Part shown: positions 38,063-52,364 of the stretch, in pieces | How the letters are laid out: the number at the start of each line of letters is the position of its first letter | Numbering within the stretch: the stretch's first letter is position 1 | Assembly: GCA_008921705.1 (NCBI GenBank) | Contig: VFFE01009203.1 | Span: 569,909-633,908 of the forward strand | Direction of reading: 5' to 3' | Source of the DNA: Burhinus oedicnemus | Lineage: Eukaryota; Chordata; Aves; Charadriiformes; Burhinidae | DNA length: 64,000 nt | Position numbers and translations under genes: made by a program | The notes under the pieces: model-generated | What the model was told of the DNA's origin: nothing | The model's database searches: none | Seen by the model: the letters and a program-made list of their open reading frames with translations, nothing else

Positions 38063-41000
38063 ATGTGCACGTTGTTCTACCCACAAGTATGAAGAAAGTG
38101 ATGAACCAGGGGCAGATCCTATCTAGGGAGCCCAGTCTGAAGCACCAGAAGTCGGGGCCAGAGACAAGCTGCAACATACATATGATGGGCTGATCTAGGA
38201 GATGAGCTACATATAGCATAGGTGCAAGGTTCATCCATGAGACAAGAGCAGAGACAGGCACACCTGTGGAGCTCCTGTGGCAGTGGGCAGAGGGTGCAGG
38301 GATGGAGGTTCTGTGTGAGGCTGGACAGGGCAAGTGAGACCTGTTGGTGCCCTCAGGCTCTTGGCAGAAGCTGACAGATAACTTTTCTGAAGATTGCTTG
38401 AAGAAGCATCGAGCTTGCACTGTTGTATATGAAACAGGATGGCAAGAGGTGGGGGAATTTGTCTTCTTAAAGACCATGAACTGAGCCAGGCTTGCTCTAC
38501 AAATCATTCCCTGGCTGCTAAGGGCCCTTGTGGCACCAGAGCCATGAGAAGACTGTCTCTTTTGCTCTTAGCTGAAAAGAAGCAGCAAAGCGACTAAAGT
38601 AGAAAGCAGCGAGGACTGAGAGGAGAGCAAGTATTGCCTGCAGGAGATAGAATAAAACTGTAGTATGGAAAGAGCAGAGATTTCCATCCTGTCTGGACAA
38701 GGGATGAAATGGAGCAAAATGTGGATGTGGTCGGAAGGGTCTCTAGCAAAAGGAGCCTGGAACTGATTCAGGATTCCTGAGCCTCTTCTATTGTCAGCAT
38801 TAAACACTGCTGGCAAAACGTGTCTCTCCTCCTTCCTCTTGATTTATGCAGAAATTGACAAATGTGCTACTATTAACTCAAAAGGATCTAAAGAGCTAAA
38901 CTCTGATGATGAACCGTATGGGTCACTATGCTGCTACATAATGGATTTCCTGACGGGGGTCAGTTTCCTTTTTAAAAAGCCTAAGATTTTCCATTAACAT
39001 TCCCTCTCTCCTCCCTTTACTCCTTCTCCTGCTAGATTAATAGATGAATAAATCTGCAAAGTCAAACATTCACATGTAAGTAAATGCCAAGATGAAGGTT
39101 ACTTCAGCAGGAGAGGAGAAGAAACTTCTGCTGATCTTGCCACCTGCCCATGTACTCAAAGGCAGATAGCTAACTTGTTCCCCTAACCAGTGGGAAACAG
39201 CTGCGGCCAGCCCCTATGTGGTCCATATGGAAGGCTGCCCTTACTCCCACAGAACATCCTTGTGTGCAGGCCAATCACGGATTCATCCAAGATAACAAGG
39301 GGAAATATATGAAATATTTACAGCCCAAGTTATCTCTCTGTTTCAGCAATTTTTCCTCTTTTCTTCCTTTTTCCTCAGAATGAATCCAATAACTCCAAAG
39401 GGCTACCACCGTGCTCTTTGATAGACGTGTTTCAATACTTCAAATATACTGCTCAAACTCCCCAACGTCACTTTATGAAAGTGATGGCAAACAAAGCCTC
39501 TTCTCTTTTATGTTAAGCATGTTTTGGCATCAGGTTATATATTTCTGAAAAGAGCAGAGTTAAAATACATCATAAGATGGATGGGATGCGTATCTGTGTG
39601 TGAGGGGGAACCTTTTTGTATCTTTGTGAATATACCAACTGCCTTTATAAATGTATGCTACAAATCTTGTCAAGCAGGACTGCAGGCTCAAATAAACTTT
39701 CTGGACTCTGATCTCAAATGGAATGTTTTAGCATGGCATTACGCGTTGTTAACTTGTGAATAAATATTTAACAAAGTCAGGAATTGGGAAGCCCAATTTC
39801 CTGGGCAGAAGGATGCTACTCCTGTCCAAAGTTTCCAAGTCACTGAAGCAAATTTGATTTAGCAGTTTGATATAACTGGCCTGTGGGTAGCTTGATGCTT
39901 TTAGTCTAGACTACAAGCATTTAAGTTAAATGTCTTCTGGGAAGGATTCAGCATGTACAGTCCTCACTGAAGAGACAGTGGGAAGTGCTGAGCCTCTCAG
40001 AAGTGGGAATTAACACTCTGAGGGATTGGATCTTTATCTTTCAATAAAACTAGAAATTATTTTTACTGGCTACTTTTGTGGAGTTCCTTATTTTAATCCC
40101 CAAATGAAATCATCGGTTCCCAGAAGTTTTTTCCCTGTTCACATCAACAAATTGTTAAATTACCTGAGAATCTGGAAACAGTTAATTGGTACTCAGAAAT
40201 TAAGTGTTTTTATGGTATAGCAAATGTTCCTCTTCATTGTGGATGTTCTTATAAGTAACAAAAGTAAATGCATTAACACATTAAGTGTTTGATCTGTCCT
40301 GTTCAGTTGTCGATTTCCACAGCTCAAATAGCCACATCCAAACCAGTTGTGCAAGTTCCTTTGATGGTCAGAGGAAACTAAGCCAATTAATGAAGCTGAG
40401 GGTGAGATTCATCTCCTTTTAAAGCAGAAGCCTACATTTGGGTAGATGAACCTCATTTCAATGGTTAGATCTCCACTGACTGCATTAGGAATTTAAATGT
40501 GTCAGATACAGATAGCCATAATGAGTTAGATGTATGCTGTCTTTAAAACGTGGTCCTGCATAAGCAGTGGTATCCCAGGGCTTTCTCTTTCGCAGAAGAC
40601 ATTGCTGAGCCAAGGCTTTATGGATATGCAATCGTATACATTATTGATGGAATAGAAAAATGGAAGCTTCCTATGTTTAGGTGCATCTATAGACAGAAGG
40701 CAGGGTACATCTGGTCTGTTTTTAGCTAGCTAGAAATGAACACCTAGACAATATTAAACACCTTGCCTCCCTCAGTGGAAAGAGACACTAACAGAGGGTA
40801 ATTTATCCTGCCTCCTTTAACACTTATTCTAGGGTAAGGTGAATCTAGGCAACGTGCCTAGATTGCACATACAACTGCTAGATGATCAACATCACATGGG
40901 ATGTGTCCCACCTACAAATCCTGTTCTATCATCTATTTGCATGTGGTGGCATTTTAAAGTCACCACCTGTGCACATCTGTGGACGTTTTACAACTATTCT

Positions 41001-41766
41001 GGTCCCCACTGCAGCCTTTACAGCTTTCATTCCTAGTGTATTGTCTCTTGAATCCCTGGTTAGGACTTCCTCCTTTGTTCAGTTGCTCTTTGTTTGCAAC
41101 CATACTCTCAAATCTACGATCCTATGTATACAAATCTGTCTGAATTTTGCTGTAAACCTTTCAGAGCATCTTTTTGCTACCTACAGGGATTCAGCTTTAT
41201 AAATAATATACATTGCTGTTTCATTTTAATACGACTCTGGAGTTAAAAGGAATATGCACACTATAACAAATGCTGAGGAATATCATGCAATAGAAGTGCA
41301 AGTGAGAGAAAATAAACTGAGTGGTGGGAGGGGACCTCTTCTAGTAAATGGATGCATGAGAACAGAAGACCCTGAGGAGGAACAAATGATTGTATTCACA
41401 AAATTTAGAGATAAGCAAATGTAAAATGTAATGTTCTGAAACTTGGAGGTCTTATTTTGATCTTTATAATCGCTTTCTTTAGACTGGAGGGGCAGATAAT
41501 ATTGCTGCCCAACCTTAACGCAGCTCTTGCACACTTTAGAACTCTTCAGAAGCTCATAACATGATATGATTAGCAAACATTTTCTCAGCTGTCTTGCTGC
41601 ATGTACCACACACACAGAACCTGTTCTTAGGCTCACAAGGTGATGGCAGAAATCAAACAAACTCCATCACAATCTTTCAAAAGACATTTGAATGATAAAA
41701 TAAGATTACTCTCTGGCAAAACATTAGAAATGGCATTTTCTATGATCAGAGAAAGATGCAAAAAAT
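38063..41766. other. Intergenic, nothing recognised
   Basis: 3.7 kb. The first 450 bases after the CR1 copy are more GC-rich and G-rich on the plus strand (GGGGCAGATCC, GGCAGTGGGCAGAGGGTGC) and could be another unclassified repeat. The rest is AT-rich with only short ORFs. Confidence 0.65.
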
Positions 41767-42180
41767 GTCAGCTCTAAAGACCAAACCTCCCTCTCCCGAT
41801 GGGCATATCAGGAATGGGACGGTCTACTGGGTTCTACATTGCCACCCCTCTTTCACGCTGATGTGGAAGAAGCTCATCCTGAATGGTCAGTAAGTCCTTG
41901 TTCTCTTAGTGGAAATATTTGTCAAGGATATCAGTGAACTCCAACATTGCTAATTCATGTAGAGGAGGCTCCTGCTAGCCATTGGCCAGCCAGTCAAATG
42001 TGAGTGGATGTAAACCAGTACCTAATGCTGAAGGAAAGGGAGCAATCACATTAGTCACTGCAGGATGGTATAAAAGACTTGAGGTGGTTTGAAACTAACT
42101 GGTCTGGTTTAAGTTTGTGTTTCTAAGTAAAATAAAAGGGTCCCTGAACTTGCACACTGTCATGCCTTGTCTTCTACACA
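41767..42180 (+). mobile_element. Candidate solo LTR (TATA box, poly(A) signal, TG...CA ends)
   Basis: A TATAAAA box (42069-42075) is followed 56 bases later by AATAAA (42131-42136), and then by a T/G/C-rich stretch ending CTTCTACACA at 42180. That order and spacing fit the U3/R/U5 layout of a retroviral LTR. An upstream TGTCAG at 41767 could be the 5' end, which would give about 414 bp. No tRNA primer site follows and no retroviral ORF is near, so it would be a solo LTR. I found no clean target-site duplication. The alternative is an ordinary TATA promoter and a nearby poly(A) hexamer by chance. Confidence 0.4.
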
Positions 42181-44831
42181 GATGTTCACTCTCTGGCTCT
42201 GTGTTCTACTACTCGGAGTAGATGTCTCCAAGGTGTGGTTTGGGCCTGTTTTTGGAGGCAGTTCAGTGCCAGGAACCCTTCCAGTGAACACCTTTGCATG
42301 CCCTTCAGCCGCACTGCAGGCACCATAGCACTGTTATCGCAGATATTTTGAACAGGAAGTATGACAACGACCTTGTTCATTTGAGTGTGGACGCCTTAGG
42401 ACCATAGAGGAAGCTGGTGGTGTGGCATATCCCAGGATAATCTGTTGTAGAGGGGGTTAGCCCTAAGTGGTGCGGACATGAGACATCTGAACCCAGCGGT
42501 CACTCCCCAGAACTGATGCCAAAGATGCAGCTTTGCGTGAGCGGTGCTGGTTACAGGGAGGTGAAAACGAAGGATGGATTCAGTCATCTGAGCTCTATGC
42601 TCTAGTGACAACTCTGTGTCCAGTATGTCAGGTGCTCAGCCAAAAGTGCAGACATGCCACTGGTATCACAGCCGGTGCCTGCTGAACAACAGAGTTCCCA
42701 GGACAGAGCAATGCCCCAGGCAAATTCTTCTTTAAGCAGTGCAGTGTAGCTACTGGTCCTACTAATTCTCAGCAAATAAGTTAACATTCCAAACACAACA
42801 GGTAAAAATAATGAACCTAAAGCTTGTCAGGTAAAATTTTGCTGTGGTTTTGCCACTTTTTAGAAAGGATGCTGCCTCATTCTGGAAGATAAGATCCTTT
42901 ACTAAAATAAGAACATAAATATAAAAGCTAACAATTTCATTCTGATAGCTGCCTAGAGTGACATTGTGAGATCAAATGCAATTACAGCTCTTCTCATTTT
43001 AATGCGGCATGTACAGTTATTAGCTGGTCCTATGGCTACAAATTCTTAATGGGATGAAGATTAGATGCAACTACTTCACAGTAATATGCTCCGTGTGTGC
43101 TACTGAGTCTATTTGGCCTCATACCCAGGTGTCTAGTCTTCTTCGTGACACTTAAGACAAGCCTGAACTGAAAGGGCGATGCCAATAATAAAATTAATAA
43201 AGTTGCTCTGCAGTCCTGCAGAAAGAATTTAGAGAACAAAGATTTTCCTTCAGTTTATGTGGTGTGGACTTGTAGCATTACATTATTGCTTTTATTTCCT
43301 ATCTCTTAAACGCTGAGTCATTAGCTCTGAAAGCTGGAACGGTCTTTTCACTTGACTGCACAATTCCAAAAAAATGAAACTGTTTCATGCAAATCTTAGC
43401 ATGAAACAGAAAATTGTAATTTCAGTAAAGAAATGAAAAAAACCTTACCATACTTGCAGCCTGTATTTTGTTTGAACTATTTTTGTGTTAATTGTAGACC
43501 TCTATTTTATTTGGGAATAATAGTGATGTCCTTAAATACTTTGATTCATACAAATGTAGATAAGCTAATTTATCATGTAGAATAATTTATATGGCTGAAA
43601 CATCACTTTTCAGATGTTAAAATTCATAAACTAATGCAATTCCTACTAGTTAGATGAATTAGATTCTATCAGTTTTATTCAGATGACATAAACATACGTA
43701 TTCTGAGCACAACTGCTGTTTCTGTCTTACTGATAATTTCACCTTTTCCATTGCAGAAAAAACACTACTACTACAGTTTCTTTTATTTTACATATAATTA
43801 GAATAATTCAAAGCCTTCGTATTGTCCATAGGTACACTGACAAGCTCTTTATACTCACCTGTTTTTGCTTCTCTTGGCACGTTCCCACAATGACTAGACT
43901 CTAATTTACATTCATTCCTATCAACTTTCCTTTTTTCCCCCTCATTTTTACATTTCCATTTCTCTTTCTTATCTGTGTTCCATTTGCTTCCTGAGGCTAA
44001 CTGTTGCTGTGTTTTCAGGTTTTTTTAAAGAATAGGATTGTCTCTTTCTTGCTTTTCCAAATCTTGGTTTTAGAATATCAAATAAAAAGTAAACATTTTT
44101 TTCCAAGTATTTTTTTCCCTCTCCTACGCCTCATTCATTCAGTTTGTGATCTTTCTTAACTCAGTAGTATTAATCATTGTGGCTTTATTGTTTTCACAGC
44201 TGAAAATAACCAAGCAATGCTCACTTTCACTGGCTGACTCTTAGCTCAGTACCTCCTTATCTGTCCTGAAGAGCTCTCACTCAGCAATTGCCCTTCCCAG
44301 GTCTAGGACTTTGCAATTAGGAGACTGTCATCTCTACAGTGTGAAAATTCCAAGGATGGTTTAATATTAGCAGCATAACGACCTTCAAACGTTTCCTTTC
44401 AGCTTGAAGTCCCTCACAGTGCCATGACAGATAGATGCTACTCTCCCCCCCCAAAAAAAAACCAAAGCCAAAACAAACACATCAAAAGATGAGTTGGATT
44501 GTTCTTCTGTCTGACTTGCATACACCTGATCGGGCTACAGACTTCTGTGCATTTGTTAGAACGGTAGTGTGTAAAGATTTGGGGTAACTTGGTCCTCAGT
44601 TATCTTTGCCTCAGAAAAGGTAATTCTACTTTTTACATGATGTGCTACCTCTGTTCCCACATTTTAATCTCTGGATCTTTTCCTAAACAGATCTTGGGCA
44701 CTGACTGTAACATTCTAATCAACAGAAAAGCTTGCTATATTCTAGTATTGCTAACAAGATTTTTTTTAAAACTCAGCTATTCCAGTTCTTCATTTTCATC
44801 ACCCAGATTCCTTAGCAAGCAGGAAACGGGA

Positions 44832-44910
44832 ATTTTATTTTTATTTTTATTTTTACTTTTGTTTTATTTCTATTTTTTTAATTTTAATTTTAATTTTAAT
44901 TTTTATCTTT
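44832..44910 (+). repeat. (TTTTA)n / (TTTAA)n simple repeat
   Basis: An imperfect run of TTTTA units turning into TTTTAA units; pure A/T apart from a few C and G. Confidence 0.93.
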
Positions 44911-47900
44911 AAAAGGATGTTTGTAACAGTTTTTCCAGTATTAGAAATTCTCGTTATATCTTCTGAAAAAAAAGAGTTGCATTCTGAATCTTGGATAGGT
45001 TATGTGGCCTCTGCTGTCAGAACAGCATGATGACAGCTGACCATCCCACTCCTTCCTCAGTGGAGACCTGCAAGCACACTCAATCACATTTTACTTATAC
45101 ATTTCTAGTAAAGCAATGAGATTTTCTGTGTAAGTACAGCATTTTGAAGCATCTGAATATGGTTAGTTTCAAGGCATTTGCTTGCTTAGGGCAAGAGTAG
45201 TTAGGCCTATATTTAAATTCTTCATCCGAATGCCAACTCATACCATGGATATGTTTTCACATTGCACCCCCACTGAACTCTACAGAAGAGTAAAGATGCT
45301 ATCTGAGAAAGAAAAAGTGAGCCAGCTGCCCAAATGCTTTCACCTAAATAGAGAACCTGATGAGTGGTTTTGTCATATGCTATTTTGAGAATTACAACTC
45401 GAAATAAATGAAAAGATAAATAGAAGGGATACGACAGGACTGCAAGGAATGTCCGTCCTGGCAAGACGTGGCCCTAAGGTCTGTCATTATTGTTATCATT
45501 CTATATGAAATTCTGTAGCAGTAAACTACGATTTATCATTTTCAAAAGAAATTCCTATCAACTAAGAAACAAAAATATCCAGGTGTTTGCCAGTATGCTA
45601 ACGTTACTTTTGTTTTAGTGACATACGATACCAGAAGCCTTAACTCCAGTTTGGCAGTGCCATTATTTCTCTGAGTAGCCTGGATCCAGTTACTATCTCT
45701 CTCAGCTCACCATATTAGTTTCCTTATCCATGAAAAAGCAAGTATTTCACCTCTTCCTTAATCTGGCTGAAGCATTAATGACACACTCTGGTGAACCGTG
45801 CTTTGAAAGTGCAAAATAGCTTCTTTTTTTGTTTGTTTTAGAAGAAGTAGTAAAGGCAACTAGTTGTCATCAACTCTTGACTAGCAGAGGAAAACGCCAT
45901 CTGGCTCAGTGATTTCGTGGGGTGCCTGTGACCCACAAAGTCACAGTAAGACATCTGTAGCTGTTCCATGAGCCATAGCACACTTAATTAAGAGTTTGAT
46001 GATAAGCACATGGAATCTTCTGAAGGTTGTCAATGTCTGAGATTCAAAATTCCCCAGGACAGGAAGGTTTCTGGAGACCGCAGAACACAGAGGCCATGCC
46101 TACATTTGCAATGTATAGCTTTGGAATTTGCCTAGAATTTGACTGTCTCTGATAGCACATGGGTGATGACACATACTCAATTTCTGAAGTGGAAAGTAAG
46201 AAAAAAATGAACAAGAACCATAAGGGAATATCTTGTATTTATAAGCACTGAGATTTATGGATGAAAAGAGATGTGCATGTAGAAGTTGCTTGTGGAAGTG
46301 ACTCATCCCCTGAATCCGACATCTTAGCATGTCTTTCAGACCATTTGATAGTCACACAGTAAAATCATAGACATGCTTTTTTTTTTTACAGCAATTTTTT
46401 ACAGGCTTTGGAGAACTCACAAAAGGAGGTGTAGTTTTCTAAAGAAATAGCTACCACATCATGTGAGAAACCGCATGGGTTCCCTAAAATATGAATAAAC
46501 TAACACATTTGAAATAATTTCTGCACTGCAGTCAGAGGAAAGAAATCCAAATCCTGACTGAGGCCAACGATGAACTTTCCATGCTTCCAGTTTGAGATAT
46601 CGCTAAAATAGAATAAACCAGAGAAGTACTTTGAAGATGTTAAAACACTCCATTTTTAACCCTCAGCAATGCTGCTATCTCAAACAGTGCCTTTGATATA
46701 TCCCAAGCTTTGAGGAAAGTTTTTCTCTAGCATAAGTTCACACACAGAACTGGACTGAATAAGTGGACTGAATACTCACACCTAATTTTGCAAGCACCAA
46801 GAAAGCCTCATAATGAAAATTAATGTTATCTTTAATGGAAGGAAAAACACTTGTTCTATAATATGTAGTCTGTGTGTCATTCTCAAAGGAAAATACTCAT
46901 CTTTGGTGTGTTTAAACAGATCAAGGACATAACCATGCAGAAAATAATATCTCATAAAAGACATTCTGCTTTTTCTGCCCTCCCCTTCCATTCCCCGCCT
47001 TCTGCTTCACTACCCTCCACCTGTAAAATTTAGATTTAGCCGTAACAGGTCTATCTCAGATCTTCTCTCCCACAATATAATTGGAGAAGAATTTCTCACA
47101 GTCCGTCTTTAACGTGAAGCATGACACAATCCGTCAATTTCTTGATTGCAGGACTGACCTGCATGGGTTCATCCCTCATGGAAGAAAGCCTGATTCCATC
47201 TCTGTCTGGTCCTTCAGTGTGGGTGAGGATTAAAAAGGCCACTGCCTGTATAGTTCTCCCAATTAATGCATCTTATTGAGAAGTGTGCAAACTGATGTAG
47301 TGTTTCTACAAGGGATTCTGCCTTTCTACACCCCTCAGGATGCCCAGAGCCCAAATGAAATTAAGAGGAGAAAACAGCGTGGCTCCTACACAAACTACCA
47401 CCAAAATCAGCTGGCCAGACAGATGCCTGTTCAGACAGGCTATAGGTTTTAGCAGACAGTCAGCACTTGTGCAGAGGAGCAGCTTTTTCTGCTTCCCGTG
47501 GGTGACAGGGCCTTCACTTTAACTTAAGTGATTCGGTCCGGCCCAAGCTCTGCTCTGCTGAGATCCTACAAATTCGTTCTCCACACTGCCAGAGTAGATG
47601 ATAGAAACAAAGATGACTTAGAGAAGTTTGTTTAGTCTAGGAAGAGAAGAATATAGGAAGCCATGATAACCATTTGCAAACATATAAGAGGATATCGCAA
47701 AAAAAGAAAGGAATAAATCATTCTCCCTATCCAATGGGAAGATAACAGTTAATGGACCTGTATTGCAGCTGTGGAGACATGGACAAAAGGGGAAAAAAAT
47801 CTAACTGTTAGCATAGGGAAGCACAGAAATAGATTGCTAAAGGAGAAAGGGGGCTCTATCATGGTTTTAAAAGTAGTGTAGATAAATGTATGTCAGAAAT

Positions 47901-49280
47901 GACACAGGCACATTCCCTGGGGCTGAGGCTGGGACTATAACACCTTTCAGTATCCCTTCCAGATCAGCTGTCTACAAGTCTACAAATAATTAAAAAGCAG
48001 CAATAAATATTCCAAAAAATAAGCTCTTTTACAAAGTTTCACACAGGTATCATCCACAGGCAAGGAAACATTTTCAAAGACAGTGAAACATGTTTGTCCT
48101 TAGCATGTCATGTACCCAGTGCTTGCACAGGACTGAATTCAGTCTTTCTTACGTCCATTGCACAAACAATGCTGCTATGAATTGAAGATTAGAAGGTAAA
48201 CTTTTGGGCCAAATTCTCTGCTTGTATAAATTGGCCTGGCTCCAATTACTCTCTGTGGACTCATGCTGGGTTTTGTTTACTGTGCTAGGGTCTGGCCATT
48301 TGACTTAAAGTCTCCCCTTGACTCCCCTAGCCTTTGAATCTAGTCCTTGAGCAAGTCTGACTCTCTACTCAGAGTGTGCAGGATCCACACAAACATGCCA
48401 AAGTGCTTCAAGATGGCTTGAACTGTGGGAGCATTCATGGCTGTGTCTAATTAAGCAAATACAGGGAGCCAGAAAAAAATGGGCAAGAGCAGTTAAATCC
48501 AGGAAGAGGTCAACCCCGTTGGTAATTAGCAGGATAATGGATCAAAGAACTCCACTTAGCACAGGAAATATTGAGCACCTCGTCTTTATAGCTGAATCTG
48601 ATAAAACTTGGGTTATACATTTTCTACTAAATGAACCGGAGGCAGCTACAAACAGGAGGCTATTGTTTAACCTCTGTGGGAATTTCAGTTGGGTTATTGC
48701 ATGCTTGATGTGCTACAGAAGAGCAGCCCTTATACCACATACTGATGTAGGTCTAATGATCTCTTATCTTCACATCCACAGTGGTTACTCCAAAAGCAAA
48801 GAAAAATGAAAGCCTTACAAATGGCTTTGCTGCTAAAAAAACCTGCCTCTGGGTTTTTGCTTGTTTAGTGGGTTTTTTATGTTGCCTTTCTCTTTTTCTC
48901 TTCAGCTTACAACTAATTATATCCCGCTCTTTATTTTAATGGGTTTCTTGTTCCAAAGGAGTAATATATTGTTCTTGTGTTACATCCTTCAAAAACTTAA
49001 TCAGAAAACTCTGTTCAGACAGAAGAGATCAGAAGTGAAAGTGAAAAGAGGAAAGGTCTTCAGTACCACTGTTACATTAATCCCTAAAAATTACCATTTA
49101 GTCAACACTGCACTACTCCAGGCCCGTCCTTACTGACACTGCAATTTCAGTTCTTTGCAACAGCTTAATTAAGGGAATAACACACGTCATATGTGCTGGA
49201 GTCAGTCTGAACTATGTGACCCTTTGGGTTTATGCATGGAAGTAATAAAGAAAAAAGTGACAACCAAATATCCAGTGCTC

Positions 49281-49298
49281 AAAAAAAAAAAAAAAAAA
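49281..49298 (+). repeat. Poly(A) run, 18 bp
   Basis: A plain A18 run followed by a T-rich stretch. No retrocopy body recognised upstream. Confidence 0.9.
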
Positions 49299-51700
49299 TC
49301 CTTTTTTTTGCAGACAATTGCTGTTCAATAGATAGACCATTACATATTTTTTCACTGCTGATTGCAGATGAAAAAAAATTTGCTTTTACATTTCGCCCCG
49401 GAGACACTGCTGGGTGTGTCCTTACTGGTGACTGCAATGTAAACTCTCTGCACTGGTTTCAGTGAACAGACAGGGAGAGTTCTTCCCCAGGTAAGTAAGA
49501 ACAACTGAAGTTAGGCTCCTCCTCTGACCTTTTCCAGGAGGAGACTGTCTCTATCCATAGATTATACAGACTAATGTTTTCTTTTTCCTTTTAGACACAA
49601 GCAACCTTTCATTATTATCTCCAGCACGTGACTGGGATCAGGAGTCATCTGAAGTGGATCAGCCACATTCAGAACAGAAATTGTCTCCATCAGTAACAAA
49701 TTCACTGCAGAAGACATGATTTTCTTTCCTTCCTCCTTATAGGACATCTACCACCACTGAAAGCTGCCTTTCTGAGATTATAGTATACTGCATTCTGGAT
49801 ACTGGAAAAGGATATGGGGATTTAATCTCAGTCTCAGATAATTTCATGGAGTGTTTCTATTGCCTAACAAAGCTGGACCTGCCTTAGAAGAATCAGAGCA
49901 AAGGTAGTGCTGCACCACTGCTCTTACTATACAGGGCGTATTCACAAGCCCTTGTATTGCCCTAAAGCTCTGATTTTTCACTGTGAACTAAAGGCTTCCT
50001 ATGTTTTGTGGGCAGTAAGACGGAGCGGAGCACAGTTTCTAATCAACGATTACAAAAAAGTGAAGGGAGGGGGGAAAAGGAAGGCTCAGGAAAGTCAATT
50101 ACCAGCAAAAGCCTCCATAGCAACTAAACTGACTACTTCTTTTCTTTTAAGCCTCCTTATAATTGCCATAAGCACAAAGCATCCAGGCCTCCCTACAGCT
50201 CATTGGTGCCAAGTGGATTAGGCTGGCAGAGACTGTGCTGGTTTAATCCCCTTTAATGCCTTGCACCTTCAGTCTGATGAGCAGCCAGGCCCTTTCGCTC
50301 CAGCTCCACACTGAGCTCATCAGCGATAATGGCTTATCGTTACCATCATCAATAGGAAGCTGCTTTTCCCTATGCTCCAGGCCTTCATCCTGTTTAAAAG
50401 AGCTGAAGAAAAATACAAGTTTTCGTTGAAACGTTCCTACTCCTAACAGCTGAGCTGCAAGTTGCCTAGTGAAGGGTGGTAGCATTTCTGCACATTGCCC
50501 CTGAAAAGCGTAAACAAAAACTTGGCAATAAAAGGCCGATTCCTGGCAAGTCCTCGAAGAGTACTTTTCACACAGCAGTGAGATGGCATTCATTCACATC
50601 TGAAGTGTATCCCACTGGAATTCAACACCAAGTAGTTTTTCACAGGCTTTTCTGTACTCAGGACAGGTTGGATCATACTTGTGCTCTTGGAAGTACCAGG
50701 AGAGAAGGGGACATTCAGATTAGGAAGGGTGAGGGGTCCCTGGGCTCACCCGCCCAGCGTGGCCTGGCTACACACCACAAAAGGCAGTTCCATGGGACTT
50801 TTAATTCTTATTACTGGGGCAGAAGCAGGAATGGCAAATCACACGAAGGGCATAAGAAATACTGGTAAATATGGACGCCTATCCTCCACCCAGAGAGTTA
50901 GAGAGTGCAGAACCCTAAAACTAAGCCTGTTCTGGGGAAAGGGGCAAACCCTTTACCACTCAGCTGGACTCCTGCAAACCAGCATTTCTAAAGCAGTTCA
51001 TGTCACGGTTTGTTTGTACTTTTGTATGCCAGGGTACGTATTGGTGTGTTGGAGTACGACATCCACCATAACGTGTGGTAATCACCATCCCTCCTGCTGG
51101 TCGCAAGGTCTTAAACCCTTAGCTAACTGTATTTTGGTGTAAGAACTGATGCCCAGGAGGACAGTTCAGGCTCCATAGATGGCAGCAAATGTAAAATAAT
51201 TTCCACAGACAAGGCATTAGGAGCCCCTTTTCCCAAACTCTGGCTCATAGGACTTCTCTGAGGGAGCCCAGCCTGCAGTTGTCCTCCTACTGTCACTATC
51301 AGCTATGGAGAAGGCATGAAAGTGAAAGTGCAAAGCAGGAAGAAGTATCCAAGTAAAACTTGGCTGCACAGAGTGGGAATGGGGTGATTTTCGCCTCTAT
51401 TTTAAGTTGTCCCATTATTAACTTTAAAAAAAGTCGCCTCTAACAAGATCCATATAAAATAACTATGGATAACCTGCAAAAGTTATGGATGAGTCAGAAG
51501 ACAAAAAGAAAGACTTGTACATTTAATGAGAAAAGACTAACTTTTAAACAGATGAACCATTCCTCAAGCCATTGTAAAAGACATTTGAATGTCTTAATTC
51601 CTTAGTCCTTATTTTTCATTGTGACTGGTGTAACATCAACCTTTTCACACACAGCTATGAAAAGTAACGTCCCATCATGCTATGAAAAAGGAATTTTCTT

Positions 51701-51747
51701 CTTTGATATTTGTTGTCAGATATCCTTTGATATGAGTTATCAAAGGA
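51701..51747. promoter_or_regulatory. Cluster of three TCF/LEF-like CTTTGATA cores, two in a perfect inverted repeat
   Basis: CTTTGATA occurs at 51701-51708 and 51725-51732 on the plus strand, and as TATCAAAG at 51738-51745. The last two are the inner parts of perfect 10-base arms (51723-51732 and 51738-51747) around a 5-base spacer. CTTTGAT is the TCF/LEF core. Whether it acts as an enhancer cannot be told from one sequence; the surrounding DNA is AT-rich, where such cores occur by chance. Confidence 0.3.
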
Positions 51748-52364
51748 AATGAGTAAATCTTTATTATTGTAAGAGGGACTGAGAACCTCTCCAAGATGTG
51801 TAAAATTTAGCAAGCCAAAATCCTGTTCTCTCTTACAACAGCAGCCTCACCACTCTGACAGCGCATGTTTGAGCACTATGGTTTTAAAGGGTGTTGGGAT
51901 GACAGGGATATCTAGCAGATGAATATCAGGACTGGCTTCTGTACTTGCTCTCAAAGTTACTTACTTTCTTTAACAATACTTGAAATGACTTTGACAGCAA
52001 GCATAACACTCATTCCTAACGTTCACCTGCTGGATGTTTCTGTACCAGCAGTGTTTAGAATCCCAGACAATTCTTTGCTATCAGGAATATTACCGTGTTG
52101 TTTATATATTCCCATAAAATCTTTGATACATTATTTACTGATGAAGTAAAATATAAACCAGAAGTTATTTCTTGTCTTTGTTGCTTGTAGATCACATGTA
52201 ACTTTGTCCAAACTTAGCCTAAAGTGCCAGAAATAGCACAGCATAGCAGCGTTGTGAATCAGACACAGTATTTTATAGAACGCAGCAGAAGAGAGGAAAG
52301 CTTCACTATTACAATACATGGAAATACTTTTTTTTTCTGTTTTACATTATAGAGTTGTCGTGGT

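Larger units (their letters stand above)
42181..51700. other. Intergenic, no gene recognised
   Basis: 9.5 kb of mainly AT-rich sequence with a T-rich pentanucleotide-like repeat (44832-44910) and an A18 run (49281-49298). ORFs up to 153 codons occur (50681-51142, plus), but they overlap other-frame ORFs and show no conserved domain, splice pattern or repeats. Confidence 0.7.

Noticed and set aside
50681..51142. 153-codon plus ORF, longest outside exon 1, repeats and the CpG island
   Set aside because: Overlaps a second ORF in another frame (50476-50868), has no recognisable domain and no exon signals.
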